64,000 nt of DNA from Phenylobacterium sp. CCH9-H3 (GCF_001557235.1 NZ_LSJI01000093.1:15097-79096), one strand, 5' to 3'. Shown: positions 25,079 to 34,961, numbered from the stretch's first letter. Program-made: numbers and translations. Notes: a model not told the origin generated them from the letters alone.

Positions 25079-27144
25079 AGCCGCTCATCGCCGCGGGCCT
25101 GGCTGCCGGCGTCCTCGCCGCGCCGGCGTTGTCGGTCGCGGCGCCCCGGGGCGAGATCCTGTTCGACAGCTACGGGGTCCCGCACATCTACGGAAAGGAC
25201 GAGGCCGCGGTCTTCTACGGCTTCGGCTACGCCACGGCGAAGAACCATGGGAACGTGGTCGTGAAGCTGTACGGCCAGGCTCGTGGCCGCGCCGCCGAAT
25301 ACTGGGGACCGGCCGAGATCGAGTCCGACAAGTGGGTGATCGCCAACGGCGTCTACGAGCGCGCCAAGGCCTGGTACGCCCAGGAGCCGGCCAGCTTCCG
25401 CGCCAACCTCGACGCCTTCGCCGAGGGAATGAACGCCTACGCCAAGGCCCACCCGGACAAGCTCGATCCGTCGATGCTCCAGGTCTTCCCGATCACTGGC
25501 GTGGACGTCATGGCGCACGGCCACCGGCTGATGAACTACGTCTATGTGGCGCCCCAGGGCCGGACCATGGGAGCCAACGCCGACGCCGGCTCGAACGCCT
25601 GGGCGGTGATGCCCAAGAAGTCGGCCAGCGGGAACACCATGCTGCTGGCCAACCCACACCTGCCGTGGGCGCCCAGCCAGCTCACCTATTTCGAGGCCGA
25701 CCTGAACGGGCCGGGCTTCAAGATGTATGGCGCGACCCAGGTGGGACTGCCCGTCCTGCGCTTCGCCTTCAACGACCGGATGGGCTTCACCAACACGGTC
25801 AACGGCGTGCTGGGCGCCACGAATTATGAGCTGAAGCTGGCGGACGGCGGCTATCTGTTCGACGGCAAGGTGCGGCCCTTCGAGACCCGGACCGCCAGCC
25901 TCAAGGTCCGACAGCCGGACGGCACGCTCGCGACCCAGACCCTGGAGCTGCGTTCATCCGTCCACGGCCCGGTCTTCGCCCGCGCGGACGGCAAGACGGT
26001 GGCGGTGAAGGTGGCCGGCCTCGATCGCCCCGGCGGCCTTCGCCAGTACTGGGACATGGGCAAGTCGAAGAGCTTCGCCGAATACCAGTCGGTCATGAAG
26101 CGCCTGCAGGTGCCCTCCTTCAACATCGTCTACGGCGACAAGGAAGGGCACGTTCAGTACCTCTACAACGGCATCCTGCCCAAGCACCCGGATGGCAACG
26201 TCGCCAAGTGGGCTGGGCTGGTTCCCGGCGATACCTCCGCCACCCTGTGGACCGAGACGCATCCTTACGAGGACCTGCCCAAGGTCATCGATCCGCCCAG
26301 CGGCTACGTCCAGAACTCCAACGACCCGCCCTGGGTGTCGACCTGGCCCCAGGCGATCCACGCCAAGGACTATCCCGCCTACATGGCCAACAACGGGCCG
26401 ATGTCGCTGCGCGCGCAGCACTCGTCCCACCTGATGGCCGATTCGCCGAAGATCACCTTCGACGACTTCGTGGCGCGCAAGCTGAGCGACCACGTGCTGA
26501 TGACCGACCGGGTCCTGGACGAACTCCTCGCCGCCGCGGCGCAGAGCAGCGATCCGGAGGTGCTGGAGGCCGCGGCGGTGCTCAAGGCCTGGGACCGCAC
26601 CGTGACCGCCGACGCCAAGGGCGCCCTGCTGTTCGAAGCCTGGGCCCGTAAGTTCGCCGGTCCCACCTACATCAGCGACGCCAACTACCGGGTCCGCTGG
26701 GATCCCGAGAAGCCCATCGACACGCCCTATGGCCTCAAGGACCCGGCCCAGGCGGTGGCGATGCTGAAGGCGGCCGTGCAGGAGGCCAAGGCCAGCTACG
26801 GCGCCATCGACCGGCCGTTCGGCGAGGTCTCGCGCTTTGCCCTGGGCAAGGTGGACCTCCCCGGCAGCGGCGGCTTCGGCAACACCGGCGTCTTCCACGT
26901 GATGACCTGGAGCCCGCTCAAGGACGGCAAGCGCACGCCGGTCCATGGCGAGACCTGGATGTCGATGGTGGAATTCTCGACGCCCATCAAGGCCGTGGGC
27001 CTGATGAGCTACGGCAACTCGACCCAGCCCGGCTCGCCGCATCGCAGCGACCAGCTGGAACACCTGTCGAAGAAGACCTTCCGGACCCTGTGGACCACCC
27101 GCGCCGAGGTCGAGAAGCACGTGGAAGAGCGGGTCGCCTACTAG
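25066..27144 (+). CDS. penicillin/acyl-homoserine-lactone acylase family hydrolase
   Basis: A 692-residue Ntn-hydrolase precursor that would self-cleave in the periplasm. Signal peptide at about 1-26 (GLAAGVLAAPALSVAAP). The alpha-chain start (GEILFDSYGVPHIYGKDEAA) is classic. The autoproteolysis site and nucleophile are in DAGSNAWAV, Ser about 175, which becomes the beta-chain N-terminus. NGPMSLRAQ lies in the beta chain. Family members hydrolyse amide bonds of acyl-homoserine lactones, penicillins, or N-acyl amino acids and peptides. GGAAGGG precedes its ATG inside the receptor gene. Coupling to a receptor suggests nutrient use rather than defence. Confidence 0.88.
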   Translation: MGILKPLIAAGLAAGVLAAPALSVAAPRGEILFDSYGVPHIYGKDEAAVFYGFGYATAKNHGNVVVKLYGQARGRAAEYWGPAEIESDKWVIANGVYERAKAWYAQEPASFRANLDAFAEGMNAYAKAHPDKLDPSMLQVFPITGVDVMAHGHRLMNYVYVAPQGRTMGANADAGSNAWAVMPKKSASGNTMLLANPHLPWAPSQLTYFEADLNGPGFKMYGATQVGLPVLRFAFNDRMGFTNTVNGVLGATNYELKLADGGYLFDGKVRPFETRTASLKVRQPDGTLATQTLELRSSVHGPVFARADGKTVAVKVAGLDRPGGLRQYWDMGKSKSFAEYQSVMKRLQVPSFNIVYGDKEGHVQYLYNGILPKHPDGNVAKWAGLVPGDTSATLWTETHPYEDLPKVIDPPSGYVQNSNDPPWVSTWPQAIHAKDYPAYMANNGPMSLRAQHSSHLMADSPKITFDDFVARKLSDHVLMTDRVLDELLAAAAQSSDPEVLEAAAVLKAWDRTVTADAKGALLFEAWARKFAGPTYISDANYRVRWDPEKPIDTPYGLKDPAQAVAMLKAAVQEAKASYGAIDRPFGEVSRFALGKVDLPGSGGFGNTGVFHVMTWSPLKDGKRTPVHGETWMSMVEFSTPIKAVGLMSYGNSTQPGSPHRSDQLEHLSKKTFRTLWTTRAEVEKHVEERVAY

Positions 27145-27175
27145 TTTCGCATCACCCTTCGAGAGGACGCCCAAG

Positions 27176-27667
27176 ATGAACATGCGCGCGATCGTTGCAG
27201 GCCTGGCGGTGAGCGCCGCCCTGCTGGCCGCCCCGGCCCTGGCCCACCCCGTCGATGGCGCCTGGAAGGAGCAGCACAACGACACCCCCGGCATCACCAC
27301 CCCGGCGAACTTCAAGCTGACGATCTGGATGAAGGTGGAGGGCGATACGCTCCACTATCACTCGGAAAACACGACCCAGCCGGACAAGCCCTACATCAGC
27401 GACCACGTCTCGACGCTGGACGGGAAGGTGGCGCCGTTCCCTAACCAGACCCGCTTCAACGAGATCTCGACCCTGCTGACCGAGCCGCATGAACTGCAGA
27501 TCCTAAAGATGAAGGACGGTGACGTGATCGCCGGCGAATTCTGGACCTTCAGCAAGGACGGCAAGACGGCCGTGCGCCGGGGCATCGGCAAGAGCCCGGA
27601 AGGCAAGTCGCGCGCCTACCAGGAGCACTTCGTAAAGGTCACGGACGAGCCGAAGTACAAGAAGTAG
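27176..27667 (+). CDS. secreted protein of unknown function
   Basis: A 163-residue protein with a clear signal peptide (AIVAGLAVSAALLAAPALAHP, cleavage near 24) and a GAGAGGA ribosome site. The mature part (DGAWKEQHNDTPGITTPANF, EPHELQILKMKDGDVIAG) looks like a small beta-rich domain with no family I recognise. It follows the acylase by 31 bp in the same direction and probably shares its transcript. Confidence 0.75.
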   Translation: MNMRAIVAGLAVSAALLAAPALAHPVDGAWKEQHNDTPGITTPANFKLTIWMKVEGDTLHYHSENTTQPDKPYISDHVSTLDGKVAPFPNQTRFNEISTLLTEPHELQILKMKDGDVIAGEFWTFSKDGKTAVRRGIGKSPEGKSRAYQEHFVKVTDEPKYKK

Positions 27668-27674
27668 CGGCGGC

Positions 27675-30600
27675 TCAGACCTCGGTCGCCCGGAAGATGC
27701 GGCGGCCGCCGGCGCCCACGGCGCAGAACCCATCCACGCAGCAGGCGGCGCGGCCCGACTCCACATAGGCCGCGTCGTGCCACCAGAGGCCGGGCGGCGC
27801 CGCGCGCGCCGCCATGCGCACCGGCGTCGCCTGGGCCGTCTTCATGCCCGCGAATGGCCCGAGGATCGTGGGCAGGTCGTACGCCTCGCCGTTCTTGATC
27901 ACGTGGCGCACGGCGGCCGCGTCCTCGATCCGTGTCAGGGGATCACCCTCGGTCACGACCAGGTCGGCCAGCATTCCCGGCTTGATGACCCCCAGCGGCT
28001 GGTCGAGGAATTCGCCGGCGTAGCGGGTGGCGGTGGTGAGGGCCTCCACGGGCGTCATGCCGAACTTCACCATGGCCCGCAGGTTCATATGCAGGCTGAT
28101 CCCGTTGAAATCGATCGGCGAGTCCGTGCCCGTCACCACGCGGCCGCCGCCTTTCAGGATCGCCCGGAGGTGGGCGACGTTGCGCTCGAGCGAGGCCAGG
28201 GGCGCGCTGACGTCGGCGGACCGCAGCTGGGCGGCCCGCTGCTGCAGCTTGGCGTATTCCCACGGCGGGTAGAGCGCCTTGGTCCGCGGATCGTCCACCA
28301 GCGAGCGGTCCTGGGCGTAGAGGACCGACGAGGTGAAGAGCGTCGGGGTACGCCGCGCGCCGCTGGCGGCGAACAGGGCCGTGACGTCTTCGTAGCTGAC
28401 GCCCAGCTGGCTCACCGTACGCGAGTAGCCGGTGCGGCTGGTGGCGCCGATGTGCTCCATCCCGTCCAGGCCGAAGTTGAGCGCCGGGTAGTGGTAGTGC
28501 GAGGTGACCGGGATGCCCTCGGCGTGGGCCCAGGCCGTAATGTCCCGCTGCGCCTGCAGCGGCTGGCGGACATAGGACTTCAGCAGGTCGTAGCCCAGGG
28601 CCTTGGCCCGCGAGAGCTCCAGCTCCATCTGCCCCGGCTCGGTCACCGGGCGCATGAAGTTGTAGTAGATCCGGCCGCCGTCGATCGCCTCGCCGGTGGA
28701 GAAGTAGCGGGGCCCGAGCCGCAGGCCCGCGTCGATGGCCTCCCGGTCCTCGACCATGTGGTAGGCGGGCGAGCCCGGCGAGCGGGCCGTGGTGACGCCC
28801 AGGGACAGCCACAGGCGCCCCTCGCGGTCTCCGTAGCCGTAGCCCTGCATCTGGCGGTGGGCGTGCATCTCCACCAGGCCGGGGATCACGGTGGCGTCGC
28901 GGGCGTCGATGGTGCGGGCGTCGGCGACCGACACCCCGGCGGGCGCGAGCTCGGCAATGCGATTGTCCACAACGACGATGTCGACGTCCTTGCGGGCGCT
29001 CGCGTCCAGCCCGTCCCAGAGGCGGCCCGCGCGGATCACGAGGCGGCCCTTGGGCTTGGCCGTGGCCCAGGTGATCCCATGGGCGACGGTGCTCGGCGCC
29101 CCGCCCGCGGCGTCGATCAGCCGGAGCTCGCCGTTGCAGAGATAGAGGAGCTTGCGGCTGTCGCCGCTCCAGGTGGGGGCGTCGGTGACCTCGGCGTTGA
29201 GGGCCTTCGGCGGACCGGTCATGACGCCCCGGGCGTCCACCGGCGCCGTCCAGAGGCGGCTGGCGAATACGAAAGCCAGGCTCTTGCCATCGGGCGACCA
29301 GACGGGGCCGTCGTCGCCGCGCGTCCCCAGCGACTTGTGCGGGAACACCGGCTGGTAGGTCGCAGCCCCGGTGGCCACGTCGACCGTCAGGATCTCGCTC
29401 AGCCCCTCCCGGAAGCGGGCGGCGTAGGGCTTGAAGGCGGCGAGGGCCAGGGTCTTGCCGTCGGGGCTCCAGGTGGGCTTGCCGGGCTCCCAGATCGCGC
29501 CGAACACCTGCCGGATCTGGCCGCCGGCGACGTCGACCGTATGCTGCGAGCCGTTCTGGTCCAGGAAGGCGATGGTCTTGCCGTCCCGGGACCAGGCCGC
29601 CGAGACGGCCGCGTCCTTGTGCGTGGTCAGGCGGCGTTCGGCGCCGCTCGCCATGTCGCGCAGCCAGATGTCCAGCTTGCCGCCGCGGTCGGTGGAGTAG
29701 GCGAGGGTTTTTCCGTCGGGAGACCAGGCGGGGTCGCAGACCCAGAACCCGTCATCGACCAGCCGCCTCGCCTTGCCGCTGAGCGGCAGCAGCCACAGGG
29801 CGTTCAGCGCCCGGAACACGACCTGGGACCCGTCCGGCGACAGGGCCGGGCTGCCGATCCCCACGACCCGGCGCGCGCCCGCGCCGTCGTAGTCCCTCTG
29901 CCGCTTCCTGTAGTTCGGCCGGGTGACCGGAACCGACAGGCTGAAGGGGATGTCGCTGACCTGGCCCGCCGGGGTCCGGCGCCGGATCTTGCCGTCGGCG
30001 GCATAGACCATGTCGCCGTTGGGCAGCCAGGCCGGGCGGAACGGGAAGACGTCCTGCCCCGACACCAGCGGGCCATCCGGCCCGATCATCTCGGACCGGC
30101 CGTTGGCCAGCAGGGGATAGACGATCCCTGTGCCGTCCGGCGTGAAGGCCGGGCTGTGCAGCTCGACCGGGTTCATCCGGTCGGCCGACGCCTTGATTGT
30201 GGGCCCGACCGATCGGGTCCCGCCGGCGTCGACGATCTCGACCCTCGCCCGCTCCACCGCAAAGGCGATGCGCTGCCCGTCCGGCGACCAGGCGGGCTCG
30301 CAGGCCTGGCCGTCGGCCGTGGCCCACAGCCGGATGGCGCCGCTTGCCAGGTCCAGGACGTGGATGGCGTAGGCTCCGGTGCGGTCGGACGCGAAGGCGA
30401 CCATCTTCCCGTCGGGCGAGAAGCGCGGCTCGCGGCAGTCGAACGGCCCCTCCGTGAGCTGCCGGAGCCCGGTCCCGTCGGCGCCGACCGTCCAGATCTG
30501 GAACGAGCCGTCGCGATAGGACTGGAACACCAGCCGCTTGCCGTCCGGCGACCAGTCGGGCTGGGCGCCGTCGGTGAGGTCGTCGGTGAGCCGCCGGGCC

Positions 30601-30845
30601 GGGCCGCCCGCGACCGGGATTGTCCAGATCACGCCATAGAGGTCGAACGCCAGGGTCCGGCCGTCCGGCGCGGCGGAGACGGCGATGTTCGTCCCCTCCG
30701 TGACCGTGACCTGGCGCACGACCGGCCGGTCCCTGGCCGCCGCCCCGACCGCCCCCGGCGAGGCCAGGGACGAGGCGGCGATCGCCGTTCCGCCCATCGA
30801 CAGCAACCGCCGGCGATCCACGCCGCCGCGAGGTGATTTACGCAT
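27675..30845 (-). CDS. amidohydrolase with N-terminal TolB-like beta-propeller
   Basis: About 1056 residues. A Tat-type signal (DRRRLLSMGG) is followed by a propeller of repeated PDWSPDGK-type blades (about 40-600; for example PDWSPDGKRLVFQSYRDG, PAWSPDGKTLAYSTDRGG). The C-terminal metal-dependent amidohydrolase has HAH in VEMHAHRQM (about 658), HYHYP (about 785), MEHIG, and Asp in VTGTDSPID (about 905). These periplasmic two-domain enzymes are annotated as imidazolonepropionase- or prolidase-like; the substrate is likely a peptide or cyclic amide. An ATG at 30845 or a GTG at 30866 could start it. It follows a TonB receptor by 28 bp. Confidence 0.87.
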   Translation of the reverse strand: MRKSPRGGVDRRRLLSMGGTAIAASSLASPGAVGAAARDRPVVRQVTVTEGTNIAVSAAPDGRTLAFDLYGVIWTIPVAGGPARRLTDDLTDGAQPDWSPDGKRLVFQSYRDGSFQIWTVGADGTGLRQLTEGPFDCREPRFSPDGKMVAFASDRTGAYAIHVLDLASGAIRLWATADGQACEPAWSPDGQRIAFAVERARVEIVDAGGTRSVGPTIKASADRMNPVELHSPAFTPDGTGIVYPLLANGRSEMIGPDGPLVSGQDVFPFRPAWLPNGDMVYAADGKIRRRTPAGQVSDIPFSLSVPVTRPNYRKRQRDYDGAGARRVVGIGSPALSPDGSQVVFRALNALWLLPLSGKARRLVDDGFWVCDPAWSPDGKTLAYSTDRGGKLDIWLRDMASGAERRLTTHKDAAVSAAWSRDGKTIAFLDQNGSQHTVDVAGGQIRQVFGAIWEPGKPTWSPDGKTLALAAFKPYAARFREGLSEILTVDVATGAATYQPVFPHKSLGTRGDDGPVWSPDGKSLAFVFASRLWTAPVDARGVMTGPPKALNAEVTDAPTWSGDSRKLLYLCNGELRLIDAAGGAPSTVAHGITWATAKPKGRLVIRAGRLWDGLDASARKDVDIVVVDNRIAELAPAGVSVADARTIDARDATVIPGLVEMHAHRQMQGYGYGDREGRLWLSLGVTTARSPGSPAYHMVEDREAIDAGLRLGPRYFSTGEAIDGGRIYYNFMRPVTEPGQMELELSRAKALGYDLLKSYVRQPLQAQRDITAWAHAEGIPVTSHYHYPALNFGLDGMEHIGATSRTGYSRTVSQLGVSYEDVTALFAASGARRTPTLFTSSVLYAQDRSLVDDPRTKALYPPWEYAKLQQRAAQLRSADVSAPLASLERNVAHLRAILKGGGRVVTGTDSPIDFNGISLHMNLRAMVKFGMTPVEALTTATRYAGEFLDQPLGVIKPGMLADLVVTEGDPLTRIEDAAAVRHVIKNGEAYDLPTILGPFAGMKTAQATPVRMAARAAPPGLWWHDAAYVESGRAACCVDGFCAVGAGGRRIFRATEV

Positions 30846-30873
30846 CGAACGCCCCCGGATCCCCACCGCCGCC

Positions 30874-33348
30874 TCAGAACTTCGCGATCACCTTGGCATA
30901 GTAGAACCCGCCGGCGATCCCGAAGGGCGAGAACTGGTTGAAGTAGGCGAATGGGCCCGTCGCCGCCCCGCGGTTCGCAGGCTGCACGATGTCGGGCAGC
31001 ACATCGGTCAGATTGTTGGCGCCCAGCGAGATCCGCAGGTTCTCGTTGAGGTCGTAGGCGAGGTCCAGGTCGACGATCCCGGTGGGCGAGACCGTCTCGT
31101 CGAGGTTGGGGTTGGCCGAGTTGCGCTGGATCACCTTGCCGTAGCGGGTGATGCGCAGGTTGGCGGTGAACTTCTGGATCGTCCACTCCGCCGAGGCGAT
31201 CTGCTTGTTGCGGGGCGTGCCGACCGTGAAGTTGCCGATCTGCCCGCGGCCCACCAGGACCAGGCCCGCCGCCGCCAGCATGGGCGGGGGCGGAGTGATG
31301 CGGTCGAACTTCGTCTTGTTGAAGTTCGCCGAGAGGGTCCATTTGACCGCGCCGTACTCCCCAAAGTCGGTGCGGTAGTCGATGACCGCGTCCAGGCCCC
31401 GGGTCGTCGTGTCCGCGGCATTGGCATAGTAGAACGCGGCCTGCCCGCCGGGCAGGCCGGCGGCGATCAGGGCTTGGCTGACCGCCGCATTGGGGCCGAG
31501 CTGCTCGCTCTGCAGGATGCGGTTGCGGATCTCGATCTCATAGACGTCGACCGTGGCGTTCAGGCCCGGCAGCGGCTGCATGACCAGGCCGACGGAATAG
31601 TTGGTCGATTTCTCCGGCTCCAGCGGCTTGGCGCCCAGCGCGATCGCGGCCGGGTTGTTGGTCGGCAGGATCTGGGAGGGGCCCAGCTGGGCGGGGCGGC
31701 CGGGCAGGGCGACGTTGATGGTGCTGGCCGATCCGTAGTGCTGCTGCTGCAGCGAAGGCGCCCGGAAGCCGGTGGAGGCGGTGGCGCGGATGGCGTAGCC
31801 CTCGATCGGCTCCCAGCGCAGCGACGCCTTGCCGGTCTCGGCGGTGCCGAAGTCGGAATAGTCCTCGTAGCGGCCGGCGAGCGAGATCTCGAAATTGTCG
31901 GTCAGGGCCTGTTCGATGTTGAGGTAGAGGCTCTTGTTGTTCCGCTTGAACGTACCGGCCGTGTTGGGCGGGAAGCCCGAGACGCCATTCGCGCCGCCGG
32001 CGATCGCGGCGGGGTTGGTGGCCAGCGGATGGCCCGCGGGATAGGTGAACGGGCCGGTGTCGTAGGATTCCGGCTGGCCCGCGGTGATGACGAACTCGCT
32101 CTCCCGGTACTCGGCGCCCGCCGCCACGAACATCGGCTTGGCGAGGCCGAAGTCGAACTCGCGGCTGATGTCGAAGTTGCTGGTCCATTCCTTGAAGGTC
32201 AGCGTGCCGAGGTAGAAGTAGGTGGGCGAGGCCGGGCCGTACGAGGCGTTCAGCGAGTTCTCGTAGTAGCCGACCTTGCTCCGCGCGAGTGACGTCGACA
32301 GGTCCCAGTCGAAACCGAGCAGGCCTGAGCCCTTGGCGCCGACCGCCGCCTGGTAGTCGCGATCCCTGAGGAACAGGCGGGGCGAGTAGCCGTCGGGATA
32401 GACCGTCGCGTTGTTGTTGAAGGCGTTGGGGGCGCGAAAGGTCAGCCAGGCGGCGGAGTTGCGGCTGGAGACGGTGCCGAAGCTGTAGAGCTTCACGGCC
32501 TCGCTCACGTCCCAGGCGGTGTTGTAGCCCAGCGAATAGAGCTGCGACGCCGGCGCGCCGGGGTGGGAGACGTGCCGGTCGATGGTCTGTTCGCGCGGGT
32601 CCGGAACGCCCGGCGCGATCGGGAAGTAGAGGTTGGCCGTCGCCGGCGTGTACTTGCCCCGGTCGACCAGGTTGGTGGTGCGCGCGTCCAGCGTCACGTT
32701 CAGGAAGGCGCGTTCGCCCAGGCCCATCCCGTAGTTCAGCGAGCCCTGCAGCGTCTCGCCATCCCCCTGCAGCGTCGTGCCCGCCAGGGCGGTGAACGAG
32801 CCGCCCTCGGCGTCGTCCTTGAGGATGATGTTGATCACGCCGGCCAGGGCGTCCGAGCCGTATTGCGCCGAGGCGCCGTCGCGCAGCACCTCGATCCGCT
32901 GGATCGCCGAGGAGGGGATCAGGTCGAGGTCCGGCGGCGACTGGCCGGCCTGGGTCGTGCCGTTGACGAACAGGATGGCCGTGTTGTGCCGCCGCTTGCC
33001 GTTGACCAGCACCAGCGTCTGGTCGCTGGCCAGGCCGCGCAGGGACACCGTCTTGATGGCGAAGCTGGCCCCGGCGCCCGAATTGGACGTGTTGGCCGAG
33101 GGCACGAGCGTGGAGATCAGGTCGCGGGTCGACTGCTTGCCGCTTTTCTCCAGCACCTCGGCGCTCAGCACGTCGATCGGCGCCAGGCTGGTGGTCACGG
33201 TCCGCGCGGTGGACCGCGTGCCGGTGACGATCAGTTCGTCGATGACGGAGGCTTCAGCGGCTGCCTCGGCCGCCGCCGCCGTATCCGCCACCGCAAGGGC
33301 GAGCCCCGAAATGCCCGCCAGCAGAAACGTCCTTGTGAATACCCGCAC
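30874..33348 (-). CDS. TonB-dependent receptor paired with amidohydrolase
   Basis: An 824-residue receptor. I start at the GTG at 33348 because GGAGGAG lies just upstream and a signal peptide follows (TRTFLLAGISGLALAVADTA); the longer frame to 33468 lacks both. It has a TonB box (IDELIVTGTRS), a plug (LVLVNGKRRHNTAILF; RIEVLRDGASAQYGSDALAGVIN) and a barrel ending YYAKVIAKF. It resembles the 22295 receptor but has no STN domain. It forms an operon with the amidohydrolase, so import and hydrolysis of the same compound is likely. Confidence 0.9.
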   Translation of the reverse strand: MRVFTRTFLLAGISGLALAVADTAAAAEAAAEASVIDELIVTGTRSTARTVTTSLAPIDVLSAEVLEKSGKQSTRDLISTLVPSANTSNSGAGASFAIKTVSLRGLASDQTLVLVNGKRRHNTAILFVNGTTQAGQSPPDLDLIPSSAIQRIEVLRDGASAQYGSDALAGVINIILKDDAEGGSFTALAGTTLQGDGETLQGSLNYGMGLGERAFLNVTLDARTTNLVDRGKYTPATANLYFPIAPGVPDPREQTIDRHVSHPGAPASQLYSLGYNTAWDVSEAVKLYSFGTVSSRNSAAWLTFRAPNAFNNNATVYPDGYSPRLFLRDRDYQAAVGAKGSGLLGFDWDLSTSLARSKVGYYENSLNASYGPASPTYFYLGTLTFKEWTSNFDISREFDFGLAKPMFVAAGAEYRESEFVITAGQPESYDTGPFTYPAGHPLATNPAAIAGGANGVSGFPPNTAGTFKRNNKSLYLNIEQALTDNFEISLAGRYEDYSDFGTAETGKASLRWEPIEGYAIRATASTGFRAPSLQQQHYGSASTINVALPGRPAQLGPSQILPTNNPAAIALGAKPLEPEKSTNYSVGLVMQPLPGLNATVDVYEIEIRNRILQSEQLGPNAAVSQALIAAGLPGGQAAFYYANAADTTTRGLDAVIDYRTDFGEYGAVKWTLSANFNKTKFDRITPPPPMLAAAGLVLVGRGQIGNFTVGTPRNKQIASAEWTIQKFTANLRITRYGKVIQRNSANPNLDETVSPTGIVDLDLAYDLNENLRISLGANNLTDVLPDIVQPANRGAATGPFAYFNQFSPFGIAGGFYYAKVIAKF

Positions 33349-33744
33349 TCGCCCCGCTCCTCCGGTCAAAATCCTGACCCTCGCGGCGCTTCCCCCTGCG
33401 TAGTCCGGGTGTTGCTCCCCGGCTGTTCTTGCGAGGACGAGAGATGTGACTTTCGCATCCCGCAACATGGAAGATGAGGGTGGGGTCGCGGATCGAGTGG
33501 CGGTCCATAGATTGCATCAAATACAGGCTAAACGGGCCGACTTTAGAGCAAAACGCCAGGCGATTGGGCAATAGGCTCCGCAACGACTCACCATGATGAA
33601 TTTTATACATGAGCGACGATTTGACGAATCTGATGAAAACTGAAATGACGCCGCAGTGTGGCGCCTTCACGCTGACGTGCATGGGGTCTTCTTGCCATGG
33701 TTGTGATCCTGGGGATTACTTCCTTTGCAAGGGTGGGGGCGGCG
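33349..33744. other. divergent intergenic region, no gene seen
   Basis: This stretch of about 400 bp between the divergent receptor and phosphatase-fold genes is AT-richer than its surroundings (notably 33480-33660). It should hold both promoters. I see no RNA gene, repeat or supported reading frame. Confidence 0.6.
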
Positions 33745-34926
33745 ATGAGCAACAACTATGTGAATCTGCGCGGTCTGCTGTCGCGGGAGCCCGTGGCCGG
33801 GCGGCGGTGCGCCGAGCGCCTGCTGAAGATGCAGGCCTCGCTGCAGGACCTGCGCAAGCGCAAGAGCGACGACACGCTCCTGCTGGCGACCTGGAACATC
33901 AGGGATTTCGAATCCAACAAGTTCGGGTACGGGCCCCGGCTGCCGGAGACCTATTACTATCTGGCGGAGATCATCTCCTGCTTCGACCTCGTCGCGCTCC
34001 AAGAGGTGAACCGCGACCTCACCGGCCTGGAAAAGCTGATGCGGATCCTCGGCCGGGAGTGGGACTACATCGCCACCGACGCCACCGAAGGCTCCGGCGG
34101 CAATGACGAGCGGATGGCGTTCGTCTTCAACACCGAGAAGGTCTGGTTCCGGAAGATCGCGGGCGAAGTGGTGCTGCCCGAAGGCCAGATGGTCGTGGCG
34201 CAGAAGAAGGTGAAAACCCCCAGGGGCGCCGCCGCGCCGGTCGAGCCCACCGCTGCGGCCGCGGCCAAGGTCAAGGACCAGTACGAGGAGGTGAAGCAGC
34301 AGTTCGCCCGGACGCCGTTCCTGGTGGCCTTCCAGTCCGGCTGGTTCCGCTTCAGCCTCTGCACCGTCCACATCTACTACGGCGCTGACAGCGGCCAGAA
34401 GCTGAAGCAGCGCATCGCCGAGATCGAGCGGCTCGTGGAATTCTTCGCCAAGCGGCAGGACGACGACAACGACGCCGAGCGCGACGCCAGCGGCGCCGTC
34501 GAGAACTACATCGTGCTGGGCGACTTCAACGTCGTCAGCCCCAAGCACAAGACCATGGAGGCCCTGGTCAGCAACGGCTTCCAGGTCCCGAAACAGATCG
34601 ACGGGGCCAAGGTCCGCAAGACCGGCGACCACTTCTACGACCAGATCGCCACCCGGGTGAAGGACCCGCGGTTCGAGTGCGTCGGCGGTGGCATGGTGGA
34701 CATGTTCGCCGACGTCTTCCGGGAGGAGGATCTGCAGATCTACGACGCCTTCATGCCCGCCTCGGATCCAGAGGCGGATCCCCGGTTCCATGCCGACACC
34801 CGCGAGAAGCTGTTCCGCAAGTGGCGCACCTGGCAGATGTCGGATCACAGGCCGCTGTGGATCCAGATCCGGACCGACTTCGCCGACAAGTACCTGCAGG
34901 ATCTGCTCGCTCCGCCCGGGCCCTAG
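33745..34926 (+). CDS. endonuclease/exonuclease/phosphatase family protein
   Basis: A 393-residue protein of the DNase I-like fold. Marks in order are LLATWNIRDFES (Asn, about 46), DLVALQEVNRD (metal-binding Glu, about 89), FSLCTVHIYYG, IVLGDFNVVSP (Asp/Asn pair, about 256) and MSDHRPLWIQI (catalytic His, about 369). There is no signal peptide. An alanine-rich, charged insert at about 165-190 separates two halves. Substrates in this family range from DNA to phosphoinositides and other phosphoesters. The start at 33745 gives MSNNYVNLRG after a G-rich ribosome site. Confidence 0.85.
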   Translation: MSNNYVNLRGLLSREPVAGRRCAERLLKMQASLQDLRKRKSDDTLLLATWNIRDFESNKFGYGPRLPETYYYLAEIISCFDLVALQEVNRDLTGLEKLMRILGREWDYIATDATEGSGGNDERMAFVFNTEKVWFRKIAGEVVLPEGQMVVAQKKVKTPRGAAAPVEPTAAAAAKVKDQYEEVKQQFARTPFLVAFQSGWFRFSLCTVHIYYGADSGQKLKQRIAEIERLVEFFAKRQDDDNDAERDASGAVENYIVLGDFNVVSPKHKTMEALVSNGFQVPKQIDGAKVRKTGDHFYDQIATRVKDPRFECVGGGMVDMFADVFREEDLQIYDAFMPASDPEADPRFHADTREKLFRKWRTWQMSDHRPLWIQIRTDFADKYLQDLLAPPGP

Positions 34927-34928
34927 CC

Positions 34929-34958
34929 GGCGGATGGTCCCCCTGCGGTTCCACCGCC
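34929..34958. terminator. short hairpin between convergent genes
   Basis: GGCGG-A-TGG (34929-34937) pairs with CCA-CCGCC (34951-34958), with one bulged base, in the 35-bp gap between convergent genes. It probably acts as a bidirectional terminator, though it has no T run. Confidence 0.35.
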
Positions 34959-34961
34959 GCG

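Noticed and set aside
27777..30836. A 1019-residue plus-strand frame opposite the amidohydrolase
   Set aside because: Its composition is dominated by the high third-position GC of the real minus-strand gene and it has no recognisable domains.
25066..30845. The Ntn acylase or the propeller amidohydrolase as a lasso-peptide isopeptidase
   Set aside because: Known lasso isopeptidases are S9 prolyl-oligopeptidase relatives with an alpha/beta-hydrolase domain. Neither protein has that domain, and both are over 15 kb from the precursor.
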